Source: Pseudomonadota bacterium
Lineage (GTDB): Bacteria; Pseudomonadota; Gammaproteobacteria; Burkholderiales; Burkholderiaceae_C
Direction: 5' to 3'
Length of the DNA stretch: 64,000 nt
NCBI GenBank assembly: GCA_021816585.1
Contig: JAKAXL010000002.1
Span: 1-64,000 of the forward strand
In this document: positions 1-8,523 of the stretch, piece by piece
How positions within the stretch are numbered: position 1 is the stretch's first letter
Layout: the number at the start of each line of letters is the position of its first letter
The notes under the pieces: model-generated
What the model was told of the DNA's origin: nothing
Database searches by the model: none
Seen by the model: the letters and a program-made list of their open reading frames with translations, nothing else
Program-made: the position numbers and the translations under genes

Positions 1-146
1 CGCTGCTCATCGCCGAGCAGAACGTGGCCTTCCTGGCGCTGGCCGACCGCGGCTACCTGCTCGACCACGGCAAGGTGCGCGCCAGCGGCACGCGCGAGGA
101 ACTCGAGGCCAGCGACGCCGTGCGCGAGACCTACTTCGGTCTGTAG
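1..146 (+). CDS. livF: ABC transporter ATP-binding protein, C-terminal fragment (LivF-like)
   Basis: The window opens inside this gene; the frame runs from base 3 to the TAG at 144-146 and gives about 47 residues. The peptide begins LLIAEQN, continues through DRGYLLDHGKV and ends ETYFGL. This is the typical end of LivF, the smaller ATPase of branched-chain amino acid importers, just after the H-loop (LivF proteins end in Y-L/F-G-x). It would energise uptake at the inner membrane. The rest of the transporter lies to the left of the window. The substrate cannot be read from this fragment, and the dctB gene begins about 140 bases downstream, so the two are probably not linked in function. Confidence 0.75.
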   Translation, partial: LLIAEQNVAFLALADRGYLLDHGKVRASGTREELEASDAVRETYFGL

Positions 147-284
147 TCGCCGGTCTGTAGTCGCCGGTCGATGCGCGCGAGGGCGCGGCGCGCGCCCCCT
201 GGCATGGCAACTGCTAGGCTTTCGGATTCGGCGGCGCCGGCGCGCACGGCGCCGCCTCGATCGCCGTTCCGCCCGCCGTCTCCC

Positions 285-2213
285 ATGTCCGTTCCGCCGC
301 GTATTCCGCGCACCCCGCGACCGCCGCCGCGGCGCGCGCTGGCCGGGCGCGCGACCACGGTGCTGGCGGCCTGCGTCGCGCTGGCCGTGCTGGCCGGAAT
401 CGCCGGCTATGCGCTGGGCCTGCGCTCGGCCGCGCTGGATCTGCGAGCCGATGCGCAGCATCGCCTGGACAGCTATTCCAGCGCGCTGAGCAGCGAACTG
501 CAGCGCTACGGCTACCTGCCGTCGGTGATCGTGCTCAGCAGCACCATCCGCGACGTGCTGCTGGATCCGAGCGACCCCAGCGCGGTCGCCGACGCCAACG
601 ATTTCCTGCAGGCGGCCAACCGCAACGCCGGCACCGCGGCGATCTACGTGCTCGATCGCCGCGGCATCGCGCTGGCCTCGAGCAACTGGGACGATCGCGT
701 CAGTTTCGTCGGCGCCGACCTGGCGTTCCGCCCCTACTTCCGCGAGGCGCTGCGGGGAGGACAGGGGCGTTTCTACGGCATCGGCACGGTCAGCGACGTG
801 CCGGGGCTGTACTTCTCCCAGCCGCTGCGGGTGGGCAGGCGCATCCTCGGCGTGGTCGCCGCGAAGGTCGACCTCGACAAGGTGGGGACTCCGTGGCGCG
901 ACGGACCCGACCCGGTGATGGTGGTCGACGACCACGGCGTGGTGTTCCTCAGTTCGGTCCCGTCGTGGCGCTTTCGCACCCTGGAGCGGCTGTCTGCCAG
1001 CGTGCGATCGCGACTGGCGCAGACCCGGCAATACGCGGGCGCCGGGCCCCTGCACGAGCTCGACCTGCAGCACGCCGGCGACGCCGCCGGCGCGCAGCTG
1101 TACCGCTTGCCGCTGGGCGCGGCCGCGCCCGCCGGGCTGTCGGCGCGCGACACCTACATGCTGACGCGCACCCGCGTCGCCGGCACCGACTGGCTGATCC
1201 TGTCGCTGTCGGACATGCGCAAGGCGGAGCGCTCGGCCGCGCGCAGCGGACTGGCGGCGGCCGCGCTGGCGGGCCTGCTGCAGGCGCTCGCGCTGTTCGT
1301 GATCCAGCGCCGCCGCGCCTTGCGCGAACGCCTGGACGCGCGCGAGGCACTGGAGCAGGCCTACGGCGAACTGGAGACCCGCGTGCTGGTGCGCACCGCC
1401 GCGCTGACCCGCGTCAACCAGGCACTGCAGCGCGAGATCGACGAACGCCAGCGTGCCCAGGAGGCTCTGCGCAGCACCCTGGAGGAGCTGGTGCAGGCGG
1501 GCAAGATGGCGGCGCTGGGGCAGATGGCCACGGGAATCGCGCACGAGCTCAACCAGCCGCTGACCGCGCTGCACACGCTGTCGGACAATGCGGCGGTGCT
1601 GATCGACAAGCAGCGCTTCGACGAGGCGCGCGCCAACCTGGCTTCGATCTCGCGCCTGGTGCAACGCATGGCCAGCATCACCGGGGAGCTCAAGTCCTTT
1701 GCGCGCAAGGCGCCCGTGCAGTGGCAGCCGGGGCGCTGCTCGGAGGCCGTGGAAGGCGCCGCCAGCCTGCTGCGCCAGCGCCTGGAGCGCGATCGCATCG
1801 AGCTGCGGCTGGACCTTCCCGACCCGGAGCCGGCGGTGGCCTGCGACGAGGTGCGGCTGCAGCAGGTGGTGCTGAACCTGCTGGTCAATGCGGCCGACGC
1901 GCTGCGCGACTGCGCCGCGCGGCGCATCGAGGTCTCGCTGGAATTCGACCCGCCGCGGCTGCGGCCGCGCATGGCCCGCCTGCGCGTGCGCGACAGCGGC
2001 CCCGGCATCCCCGAGGCGCTGCAGGAGCGGCTGTTCGAGCCCTTTTTCACCACCAAGCCGCAGGGCATCGGCCTCGGCCTGGGCCTGAGCATCGCGCAGC
2101 GCATCGTGCGCGAGGTCGGCGGCAGCATCCGCGCGCGCAACCGGCAGGCCGGCGGCGCAGAATTCGAAGTCAGCCTGAGAGTGTTCGATGAATCCGAGCA
2201 GCAGCCCGCCTGA
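285..2213 (+). CDS. dctB: C4-dicarboxylate sensor histidine kinase DctB-like
   Basis: Membrane sensor kinase of 642 residues. A short proline-rich N-tail is followed by TM1 (about 23-45), a periplasmic double-Cache sensor with the DctB-type segment FRPYFREAL-GG-GRFYGIGT, TM2 (about 317-345), a coiled linker and the kinase core. The core has H-box His420 within GIAHELNQPLTAL, an N-box near 529-540, G1 DSGPGIP near 570, and F and G2 boxes (EPFFTTK, GLGLGLS) near 580-600. It should sense succinate-type acids and phosphorylate the DctD encoded next, with which it overlaps by 26 bases. The open frame extends upstream to 171, but ATG 285 gives the normal DctB N-terminus; the start is uncertain because no strong ribosome site is visible. 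The sensed ligand is inferred from the family. Confidence 0.85.
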   Translation: MSVPPRIPRTPRPPPRRALAGRATTVLAACVALAVLAGIAGYALGLRSAALDLRADAQHRLDSYSSALSSELQRYGYLPSVIVLSSTIRDVLLDPSDPSAVADANDFLQAANRNAGTAAIYVLDRRGIALASSNWDDRVSFVGADLAFRPYFREALRGGQGRFYGIGTVSDVPGLYFSQPLRVGRRILGVVAAKVDLDKVGTPWRDGPDPVMVVDDHGVVFLSSVPSWRFRTLERLSASVRSRLAQTRQYAGAGPLHELDLQHAGDAAGAQLYRLPLGAAAPAGLSARDTYMLTRTRVAGTDWLILSLSDMRKAERSAARSGLAAAALAGLLQALALFVIQRRRALRERLDAREALEQAYGELETRVLVRTAALTRVNQALQREIDERQRAQEALRSTLEELVQAGKMAALGQMATGIAHELNQPLTALHTLSDNAAVLIDKQRFDEARANLASISRLVQRMASITGELKSFARKAPVQWQPGRCSEAVEGAASLLRQRLERDRIELRLDLPDPEPAVACDEVRLQQVVLNLLVNAADALRDCAARRIEVSLEFDPPRLRPRMARLRVRDSGPGIPEALQERLFEPFFTTKPQGIGLGLGLSIAQRIVREVGGSIRARNRQAGGAEFEVSLRVFDESEQQPA

Positions 2214-3552
2214 ATCCCGCGTCGTCATCGTCGAGGACGACCCCGAGGTCCGCCACGGCATCGCGCAGGCACTCGACCTCGCCGGGCTGCAGGTGTCGCC
2301 GGTGCCCAGCGCCGAGGAGGCGCTGCGACTGGTCGAGCCCGGCATGCGCGCGGTGGTGGTCACCGACATCCGCCTGCCCGGAATCGACGGCATGAGCCTG
2401 CTGGCGCGGCTCAAGTCGCTCGACTCGGCGCTGCCGGTGATCGTGATCACCGGGCACGGCGACGTGCAGACCGCGGTGGAGGCGATGCGCGCCGGCGCCG
2501 CCGACTTCATCGAGAAGCCCTTCTCGTCGGAGCGCCTGGCGCAGATCGCGCGCCAGGCGCTGCTGACCCGCGGCGCCTACCTGGATGCGCTGCACCTGGA
2601 CGACGCGCCGCAGCGCATCGAGGCCCGGATCGTCGGCCGCTCCCGCGCCATGTCCGAACTTCGCCACAAGCTGCTGGCGCTGGCCGACGTCGACGCCAAC
2701 GTGCTGATCTTCGGCGAGACCGGGACCGGCAAGGAATCGGCCGCGCGCAGCCTGCACGCCTTCGGCGCGCGCGCGCGCCACGAGTTCGTCGCGCTCAACT
2801 GCGCAGGGCTTCCGGAGTCGCTGTTCGACAGCGAGATCTTCGGCCACGAACCCGGGGCCTTCACCGGGGCGGCGTCGCGGCGCATCGGCAAGATCGAGTA
2901 CGCGGCCGGCGGGACCCTGTTCCTCGACGAGATCGAGACCATGCCGATGCTGCTGCAGGCCAAGCTGCTGCGGGTGCTGCAGGAGCGCAGTTTCGAGCGC
3001 CTGGGCTCGAACCAGTCGCGCCCGATGCAATGCCGCATCGTCGCCGGGACCAAGGTGGACCTGCGCAGGCTGTCGGCGCAGGGCGCGTTCCGCGAGGACC
3101 TGTACTACCGCCTCGCGGTGGTCGAGTTGCGCCTGCCGCCGCTGCGCGAGCGCCTGGAGGACGTGCCGCTGCTGTTCCAGAAGTTCGTGTTCGATTCGGC
3201 CAAGGCCGCGGGCGTGCCGCTGCGCCCGGTGCCCGGCGCCTACCTGGCGGACCTGATGGGGCGGGAGTGGCCGGGCAACGTGCGCGAACTGCGCAACGCC
3301 GCCGAGCGCTTCGTGCTGGGCATGGTGTCGGGTCAGGACGCGGCCGCCGACGATCCCGGCGCGTCCTTCGAGCAGCGGGTCAACGCCTTCGAGCGCCAGC
3401 TGATCGTGCGCGCGCTGCAGCGCGCCGGGGGGCGGGTCAGCGTGGCCGCCGCCGCGATGGGGCTGGCGCGCAAGACCCTGTACGACAAGATGCGCAAGCT
3501 CCACGTCACGCGCTCCGACGTCGCCCTCGACGAATCCGACGGCGCCGCCTGA
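2188..3552 (+). CDS. dctD: Sigma-54-dependent response regulator DctD-like
   Basis: Three-domain NtrC-family activator of 454 residues. The receiver domain (about 10-125) has acidic pocket E16/D17/D18 and phospho-acceptor Asp60 in VVVTDIRLPGIDG. The AAA+ domain (about 150-380) has Walker A GETGTGKE at 176-183 and the sigma-54 contact loop GAFTGA at 223-228. A Fis-type helix-turn-helix closes the protein (about 410-445, AAAAMGLARKTLYDKM). Its start lies inside dctB, so the pair is translationally coupled. Once phosphorylated it should activate sigma-54 promoters, classically that of a C4-dicarboxylate transporter. No dctA, dctP or dctM gene is in the window, so the target is elsewhere. Confidence 0.9.
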   Translation: MNPSSSPPESRVVIVEDDPEVRHGIAQALDLAGLQVSPVPSAEEALRLVEPGMRAVVVTDIRLPGIDGMSLLARLKSLDSALPVIVITGHGDVQTAVEAMRAGAADFIEKPFSSERLAQIARQALLTRGAYLDALHLDDAPQRIEARIVGRSRAMSELRHKLLALADVDANVLIFGETGTGKESAARSLHAFGARARHEFVALNCAGLPESLFDSEIFGHEPGAFTGAASRRIGKIEYAAGGTLFLDEIETMPMLLQAKLLRVLQERSFERLGSNQSRPMQCRIVAGTKVDLRRLSAQGAFREDLYYRLAVVELRLPPLRERLEDVPLLFQKFVFDSAKAAGVPLRPVPGAYLADLMGREWPGNVRELRNAAERFVLGMVSGQDAAADDPGASFEQRVNAFERQLIVRALQRAGGRVSVAAAAMGLARKTLYDKMRKLHVTRSDVALDESDGAA

Positions 3553-3648
3553 GACCCCGGCGCCGGCGAGGCGAGTCCTGCGGCTTCGGGTGGTCGATGC
3601 GCGATCGGACGCCCGGCAGAGTCCGCGAAGTCGGGGTTATATTCGGCT

Positions 3649-3660
3649 CTGATTAATCAG
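3649..3660. promoter_or_regulatory. 12-base perfect palindrome, candidate operator
   Basis: CTGATTAATCAG is a perfect palindrome in an AT-rich patch about 300 bases upstream of the KGG gene and about 100 bases after dctD. Length and symmetry fit the site of a dimeric regulator. No cognate regulator can be named. Confidence 0.35.
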
Positions 3661-3813
3661 CGTTTGATTTATAAAACCATTTATCGATAAAGCCATTCCT
3701 GAGTCCCGGCAATGAATCTGCGCGCACGCGCGCTGCGGCGCTGCGGCCTAGCATGCAAACCTTGTGAACCGCGCAGAGCGATCGCGGATTCAAGGCGACG
3801 CGAGGTCCGGCGA

Positions 3814-3832
3814 GACGGAGAAATACTCCGTC
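3814..3832 (+). other. Perfect hairpin in the KGG leader
   Basis: GACGGAG and CTCCGTC form a 7-base-pair stem around the 5-base loop AAATA. No T-run follows on either strand, so it is not a standard terminator. It sits in the probable untranslated leader of the KGG gene and could affect RNA stability or translation. Confidence 0.35.
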
Positions 3833-3960
3833 AAACCCGGTGCGCGGTTTATATGCGATGGATATCTCCGCTCGAATATCGAGCCCAGGTATCGCACGGG
3901 CCCGGCAGGTCGTCGCGGCGAGCCGGGTCGGTCCATGGACAGCAGATCAAGGAGTGGAAA

Positions 3961-4464
3961 ATGGCTGAACATACCCAGCAAGGCAATTCCGGATCCTCGC
4001 AACGAGGTTTCGCGTCGATGAGCCCGGAGCAGCAGCAACGCATTGCCTCCAAGGGCGGGCAGGCCTCCGGGGGCAACTTCAAGAACGATCCCGAACGCGC
4101 CGCCGAGGCGGGGCACAAGGGAGGCCAGGTTTCCGGGGGCAATTTCAAGAACGACCCGGAACGCGCCGCCGAGGCGGGGCACAAGGGGGGCCAGGTTTCC
4201 GGGGGCAATTTCAAGAACGACCCGGAACGCGCCGCCGAGGCGGGGCACAAGGGGGGCCAGGTTTCCGGGGGCAATTTCAAGAACGATCCGCAGCGAGCCG
4301 CCGAAGCGGGGCACAAGGGGGGGCAGGTTTCCGGGGGCAATTTCAAGAACGATCCGCAGCGAGCCGCCGAGGCGGGACACAAGGGAGGCCAGGCCTCCGG
4401 CGGCAACTTCAGGAGCGACCCGGAGCGCGCCGCCGAAGCGGGCCACAAGGGCGGGCAGCACTGA
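3961..4464 (+). CDS. KGG-repeat general stress protein (YciG/Con-10 type)
   Basis: Hydrophilic 167-residue protein. ATG 3961 was chosen because AAGGAG lies 6 bases upstream; the frame stays open back to 3712 but that part looks non-coding. After a Gln/Ser-rich head containing SPEQQQRIASKGG come six tandem 22-residue units from residue 31 (consensus KGGQxSGGNFKNDPERAAEAGH), ending with a partial KGGQH. These are KGG-motif repeats, found in YciG-like general stress and seed-type desiccation proteins. Most family members carry two or three repeats, so this copy is expanded. Such proteins are thought to be disordered and protective in the cytoplasm; the biochemical role is not settled. Confidence 0.85.
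   Translation: MAEHTQQGNSGSSQRGFASMSPEQQQRIASKGGQASGGNFKNDPERAAEAGHKGGQVSGGNFKNDPERAAEAGHKGGQVSGGNFKNDPERAAEAGHKGGQVSGGNFKNDPQRAAEAGHKGGQVSGGNFKNDPQRAAEAGHKGGQASGGNFRSDPERAAEAGHKGGQH
4051..4446 (+). repeat. Six tandem 66-base repeats inside the KGG gene
   Basis: Six in-frame copies of a 66-base unit encode 22 residues each. Copies 2 and 3 are almost identical and copies 4 and 5 share the DPQR variant codons, whereas copies 1 and 6 are more diverged. This pattern fits growth of the array by duplication of internal units. Copy number is likely to vary between strains. Confidence 0.9.
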
Positions 4465-4798
4465 GCCCGCCTGAGTCCGCGGGCCACGGCCCGGGCCATG
4501 CCTGGCGCCGGGCTCGCCGGGCGTGCCCGGCCAGGGCGTTCGTCCGGCATGCGCCCGGGCGAATGCCCTTTTTGCGTGCGCAATCCTCGAGGGCTTTCCG
4601 GCGGCCATGCCGTCGGGCGGCCGCACGCGCTTGCGCCGCGGGCGCCAGCGTGAGCGGCGCGGCTGCGCGAGAATCGATGTCTGCAATCAGGAAGTCTGCA
4701 ATCAGCCCCCTCGAAGCCCCCTCGAGGGCCGCGCCGAGGCGCCGCGGCATGGGCCCGCGCCGGCGCATCACGACGAAACGACGAAAGGGAGATCAGGC
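4465..4798. other. Intergenic region between the KGG gene and the quinone oxidoreductase
   Basis: This 334-base stretch has no convincing coding sequence. It holds several GC-rich inverted repeats, including CCGGGC/GCCCGG at 4517-4530, and a weak terminator-like element at 4557-4573. The ribosome site of the next gene lies at its end. Confidence 0.5.
4557..4573 (+). terminator. Weak candidate terminator after the KGG gene
   Basis: A 4-base-pair GGGC/GCCC stem with a GAAT loop is followed directly by five T residues. The stem is short, so the call is tentative. It lies about 93 bases after the KGG stop codon. Confidence 0.35.
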
Positions 4799-5779
4799 AT
4801 GGACACCGCACGACGGGTCGTCATGCAGCAGCCCGGGCAACCCGAGGTCATGCGCATCGAGCAGTCCGGGCTGGCCGAGCCCGCCGAGCACGAAGTCCGG
4901 CTGCGCCAGACGGCGATCGGCTTCAACTACATCGACATCTACCAGCGCCAGGGCCTGTACCCGTTGCCGCTGCCCTCCGGCCTCGGGCACGAGGCGGCCG
5001 GCGTGGTCGAGGCGGTCGGCCCCGGTGTGCGCGAGTTCAGGCCCGGCGACCGCGTGGCCTATATGAACGCCGGCGTCGGCGCCTATGCCGACGCGCGCAA
5101 CGTGCCGGCGCAGCGCCTGGTGCCGATTCCGGCGGGAATCAGCGACGAGCAGGCGGCCTCGGTGCTGTTCAAGGGACTCACCGCGCAGTACCTGCTGCGC
5201 CGCACCCACCGCGTGGAGCCGGGCGAGGTGGTGCTGGTGCACGCGGCCGCCGGCGGAGTCGGGCAGATCCTGTGCCGCTGGGCGAAGGCGCTGGGTGCGC
5301 GCGTGCTGGCCACCGCCGGCTCGCCGGCGAAGTGCGAACTGGCGCGTGCCGCCGGCGCCGACATCGCGGTCGACTACTCGCAACCCGACTGGGTGCAGCA
5401 CCTGCTCGAGGCCAACGGCGGACGCAAGGCCGACGTGGTGTACGACTCGGTGGGGCGCGCGACCTTCGAGCACTCGCTGGACTGCGCCGCGCAGTTCGGG
5501 CTGGTCGTGCTGTACGGGGCGGCGTCCGGACCCGTGCCGCCGCTGGACACCGAAGTGCTCAACCGCAAGGGCTGCCTGTACCTGACGCGTCCGTCGGTGT
5601 TCCCGCACAACGCGGACCCCGCCAGGCTGCGCGCCAACGCCGCCGAACTGTTCGACGCGATCGCTCGCGGCTGGGTGCGCGCCGAGGTCTCGCGGCGTTT
5701 CGCCCTCGACGACATCGTCGAGGTGCACCGCGCCGCGCAGGCCCGCGCGACCCAGGGCGCGGTGGTGATCGTCCCCTGA
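4799..5779 (+). CDS. qorA: NADPH:quinone oxidoreductase (QorA type)
   Basis: Medium-chain dehydrogenase/reductase of 326 residues that reduces quinones with NADPH in the cytosol. The N-terminal GroES-like half contains FNYIDIYQRQGLYPLPLPSGLG and GHEAAGVVEAVG, both hallmarks of Qor. The Rossmann half carries the nucleotide loop HAAAGGVGQ at 148-156. The zinc-binding cysteines of alcohol dehydrogenases are absent, as expected. ATG 4799 was chosen over the longer frame from 4523 because GAAAGGGAGA lies just upstream and the protein then has normal family length. It converges on the aminotransferase gene across a strong hairpin. Confidence 0.85.
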   Translation: MDTARRVVMQQPGQPEVMRIEQSGLAEPAEHEVRLRQTAIGFNYIDIYQRQGLYPLPLPSGLGHEAAGVVEAVGPGVREFRPGDRVAYMNAGVGAYADARNVPAQRLVPIPAGISDEQAASVLFKGLTAQYLLRRTHRVEPGEVVLVHAAAGGVGQILCRWAKALGARVLATAGSPAKCELARAAGADIAVDYSQPDWVQHLLEANGGRKADVVYDSVGRATFEHSLDCAAQFGLVVLYGAASGPVPPLDTEVLNRKGCLYLTRPSVFPHNADPARLRANAAELFDAIARGWVRAEVSRRFALDDIVEVHRAAQARATQGAVVIVP

Positions 5780-5801
5780 CGCGAAGCCGCGCCGACGCGC
5801 G

Positions 5802-5828
5802 GCGCGGGCCGCCTCAGGCGGCCCGCGC
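5802..5828. terminator. Very stable hairpin between convergent genes
   Basis: A perfect 12-base-pair GC stem (GCGCGGGCCGCC with GGCGGCCCGCGC) closes on the three-base loop TCA. That loop is the stop codon of the aminotransferase gene read on the other strand. No T-run flanks it. Its place between two converging genes suggests a bidirectional terminator or an RNA-end stabiliser. Confidence 0.55.
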
Positions 5829-7001
5829 CTGCTGCGCGTCGGCGATGGCGGCGGCCAGTCGCGCGACCCCGAGCTCGATCTGCTCGCGCGTCGCGGTGAC
5901 GAAGGACAGGCGCAGCGTGCGCGGGTCGGGCTGCCCGGCATGGAACGGGGCCCCCGGCACGAAAGCCACGCCGCGCTCGACGGCGCGCGGCAGCAGCGCG
6001 CTGGCGTCCATGCCCGGCGGCAGGCGCGCCCACAGGAACATGCCGCCGGCGGGATGGTTCCACTGCACGCCCAGCCCGCGCATCTCGCGCTCCAGCGCCG
6101 CCAGCATCGCATCGCGCTGCGCCCGGTACAGCGCGCGGATGCCCGGCACGTGGCGCTCGAGGAAGCCGTCGCGCAGCACGTCGGAGACCATGCGCTGGTT
6201 GAATCCGGGGGTGTGCAGGTCGACCGCCTGCTTGGCCTGCAGCAGCTTCGGGTACACCTCGTCGGGGGCCACCAGGTAACCCAGTCGCAGCCCCGGCGAC
6301 AGCACCTTGGAGAACGATCCCAGGTAGATGCAGCCCTCGGGCCGGCGCGCGCTCAGCGGCAGCGGCGGCGGCGCATCGAACCACAGGTCGCCGTAGGGGT
6401 TGTCCTCGATCAGCGGCAGGCCCAGTTCGGCGGCCAGCTGCACGATGTCGGCGCGCCGCGACTCGCTCATCAGGCGCCCGGTCGGGTTCTGGAAATTCGG
6501 CAGCAGGTACAGCAGGCGCGGCGCGTCGCCGGACTTCGCCGCGTCGCGCAGGGCCTGCGGGTCCGGACCCTCGTCGTCGCCGTCGACGCCCTGGATGCGC
6601 GGCTCCATCGGCGTGAAGGCCTGCAGCGCGCCGAGGTAGGTCGGGTTCTCCACCAGCACGCGGCTGCCGGGATCGATCAGCACCTTCGCCACCAGGTCCA
6701 GGCCCTGTTGCGAGCCGGTAGTGATCAGCACGCGCGCCGGGTCGACCGGCCACGGCAGCATCTGCGCCACCTGCTCGCGCAGCCGTGTCAGGCCCTCGCT
6801 GGCTCCATATTGCAGCGCGGCCGCGCCGTCGTCGCGCAGCACCCGCTGGCAGGCCTCGGCGAAGGCGTCGATCGGGAAGGTCTTCGGCGACGGCAGGCCG
6901 CCCGCGAAGCTGATGATTCCGGGGCGCTCGGCCAGCTTGAGCACCTCGCGGATCACCGAGGGGTTCATGCCGTGCGCGCGCCGCGCGAGGGTCCAGGCCA
7001 T
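5814..7001 (-). CDS. PLP-dependent aminotransferase, class I/II (LysN/2-aminoadipate type)
   Basis: Protein of 395 residues with the fold-type I aminotransferase layout: ISFAGGLPSPKTFP near the N-terminus, LITTGSQQGLDL, NPTY, FQNPTG, EDNPYGDL and the PLP lysine Lys232 in GSFSKVLSPGLRLGY. This subgroup includes 2-aminoadipate and aromatic or branched-chain aminotransferases, with 2-oxoglutarate as usual acceptor. The exact substrate cannot be assigned. The start at 7001 is supported by AGAAAGGA a few bases upstream. The binding-protein gene lies 53 bases upstream on the same strand and may share the transcript, which would fit amino acid uptake and use. Confidence 0.85.
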   Translation of the reverse strand: MAWTLARRAHGMNPSVIREVLKLAERPGIISFAGGLPSPKTFPIDAFAEACQRVLRDDGAAALQYGASEGLTRLREQVAQMLPWPVDPARVLITTGSQQGLDLVAKVLIDPGSRVLVENPTYLGALQAFTPMEPRIQGVDGDDEGPDPQALRDAAKSGDAPRLLYLLPNFQNPTGRLMSESRRADIVQLAAELGLPLIEDNPYGDLWFDAPPPLPLSARRPEGCIYLGSFSKVLSPGLRLGYLVAPDEVYPKLLQAKQAVDLHTPGFNQRMVSDVLRDGFLERHVPGIRALYRAQRDAMLAALEREMRGLGVQWNHPAGGMFLWARLPPGMDASALLPRAVERGVAFVPGAPFHAGQPDPRTLRLSFVTATREQIELGVARLAAAIADAQQARAA

Positions 7002-7054
7002 GTGCGTATTCCTTTCTGCGCACAGTGTAGGGCCGTCGCGCGGGCGCGGCGGGT

Positions 7055-8395
7055 CTACACGTGGTACGGCAGCAGCCTGGCCTGGATGCGCACGCGCGGG
7101 TCGTCGGCGTGCTCCACGGTGACGAAGCTCAGCTTGTAGGGGCTGCCGGCGCGGGCCTTCACCCACTGCGTGCCGATGACCGGGGTCGTCGCCACGTTCG
7201 GTACCGGACCCGCGGGGAAATTCACGCGACCGACGGTGGTGACCACGTCGAGCACCTTCATCGCCGCGGCGAGCCGCGCCTTGAGCTTGGGCGCACCGCT
7301 GTCGTGCAGCGCGGCGACGCCGGCGTCGAACAGCGCCAGCGTCGCGCCGACCTGCTGGGTCCACTGGCGCCCGGTGGCCTTCTCGTAGGCGTCGGCCAGT
7401 TCGCGTCCGCCGATTCCGGCCACCGGCGACACGTACGGGAAGGCCGGCGACCAGTCGACGTTCGACGCCACGCGGTAGCCGAGGTCGCCCAGCGCCTCGA
7501 CGTCCGACGGAAAGCCTCCGAACTTGGCCGGCATGATGATGCGCAGCTGCCGCGTCAGGCCCTGCTGGGCGGCCTGGCGCAGGAAGGTGATGAAGTCGTT
7601 GGGCAGCGGGACCCCCGTGAGGATCTGCACCCCGGCGGACTTGAAGCGTGCGATCTGTGCCGAATAGTCGGTGGTGCCGTCCTGGTACGCGCCGGGGTCG
7701 ACGATGTGGAAGCCGTCCTTTTGCAGGGTCGGGATGATGTGCGTGCGCATCGCGTTGCCGTCGGCATCGTTGGGGTACAGCACGCCGACCTTGCGGTTGG
7801 TCGGCAGCAGCTTCCACGCCGACAGGTACATGTGGGCGAACTGCTCGACGCCGAACGAGAAGTGGTAGGTCCACTTGAACGGCGAAGGCTCGCCCGGCTT
7901 GGCGCCGCGACCGTAGTACCACGACTCCCAGGGGTCGACGGTCGACAGGCAGGGCATGCCGGCGGCCTCGCAGGCGTCGGCGACAGGGTTGACCACCTCC
8001 GGGGTCGAGGTGGTCAGCATCATGTCGATGTGGTGCTCGTTGATCAGCTGCCTGGCCAGCTGGGTCGCCCGGGTCGGGTCGGACTGGCTGTCGCGGTCGA
8101 GGATCTGCAGCGCGTAGCGCGTGCCGCCGATCTGCAGTCCCTTCGCGGTGCTGCGGCGCACGAGGTCGACGACGAAGGGGTCGGAGCGCCCGAACTCGGC
8201 CAGCGGCCCCGAACGCGGGCTGATGAAGCCCACGCGCAGCGTCGCCTGCGCCGGCCCTGCCCACGCGCGGGCCGGCAGCAGCGCGGCCAGCCCGGCGCCG
8301 GCGCCGGCCCGGCGCATGAATTCGCGGCGCGAACCCGGCGCCTGCGGGGACTGCGCGGCATCGTGGCCGTGATCGTCGGAATCGTCCTGCTTCAT
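7055..8395 (-). CDS. ABC transporter substrate-binding protein, Tat-exported (Peripla_BP_6 type)
   Basis: Periplasmic binding protein of 446 residues, first in line before the aminotransferase. The N-terminus has a twin-arginine signal, SRREFMRRA with Arg23-Arg24, a hydrophobic stretch and a probable AWA cleavage site at 44-46. The mature part starts LRVGFISPRSGPLAEFG and follows the type I fold of the LivJ/amide-urea family (INEHHIDMMLTTSTPEVV, GVLYPNDADGNAM). GAGGAG lies upstream of the start. No permease or ATPase gene is adjacent. The nearby benzoylformate decarboxylase and dehydrogenase suggest an aromatic or 2-oxo acid ligand, which is inference. Confidence 0.85.
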   Translation of the reverse strand: MKQDDSDDHGHDAAQSPQAPGSRREFMRRAGAGAGLAALLPARAWAGPAQATLRVGFISPRSGPLAEFGRSDPFVVDLVRRSTAKGLQIGGTRYALQILDRDSQSDPTRATQLARQLINEHHIDMMLTTSTPEVVNPVADACEAAGMPCLSTVDPWESWYYGRGAKPGEPSPFKWTYHFSFGVEQFAHMYLSAWKLLPTNRKVGVLYPNDADGNAMRTHIIPTLQKDGFHIVDPGAYQDGTTDYSAQIARFKSAGVQILTGVPLPNDFITFLRQAAQQGLTRQLRIIMPAKFGGFPSDVEALGDLGYRVASNVDWSPAFPYVSPVAGIGGRELADAYEKATGRQWTQQVGATLALFDAGVAALHDSGAPKLKARLAAAMKVLDVVTTVGRVNFPAGPVPNVATTPVIGTQWVKARAGSPYKLSFVTVEHADDPRVRIQARLLPYHV

Positions 8396-8523
8396 GTGTC
8401 GTCTCCTCGAAGGTCGTCGTGTCGCGACCGTGCCCGGCGTGCGGTGCTGCGGGCCGCCGGCGGCCGGTTCGCGCGGCGGTCCTGCCGCGGGCCCGCCGCG
8501 CATGCGGCGACCCGCGGCGCGGA

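Larger units (their letters stand above)
3553..3960. other. Intergenic region between dctD and the KGG gene
   Basis: This 408-base stretch holds no convincing gene. It contains an AT-rich patch at about 3645-3700, unlike the surrounding GC-rich DNA, with the perfect 12-base palindrome CTGATTAATCAG. A perfect 7-base-pair hairpin lies at 3814-3832, and a second AT-rich spot with a TTTATATG stretch near 3847. These fit a promoter and long leader for the KGG stress gene, but no promoter could be assigned with confidence. Confidence 0.5.

Noticed and set aside
4051-4446. Possible CRISPR array
   Set aside because: The repeats are contiguous 66-base coding units without unique spacers, and they translate to the KGG motif.
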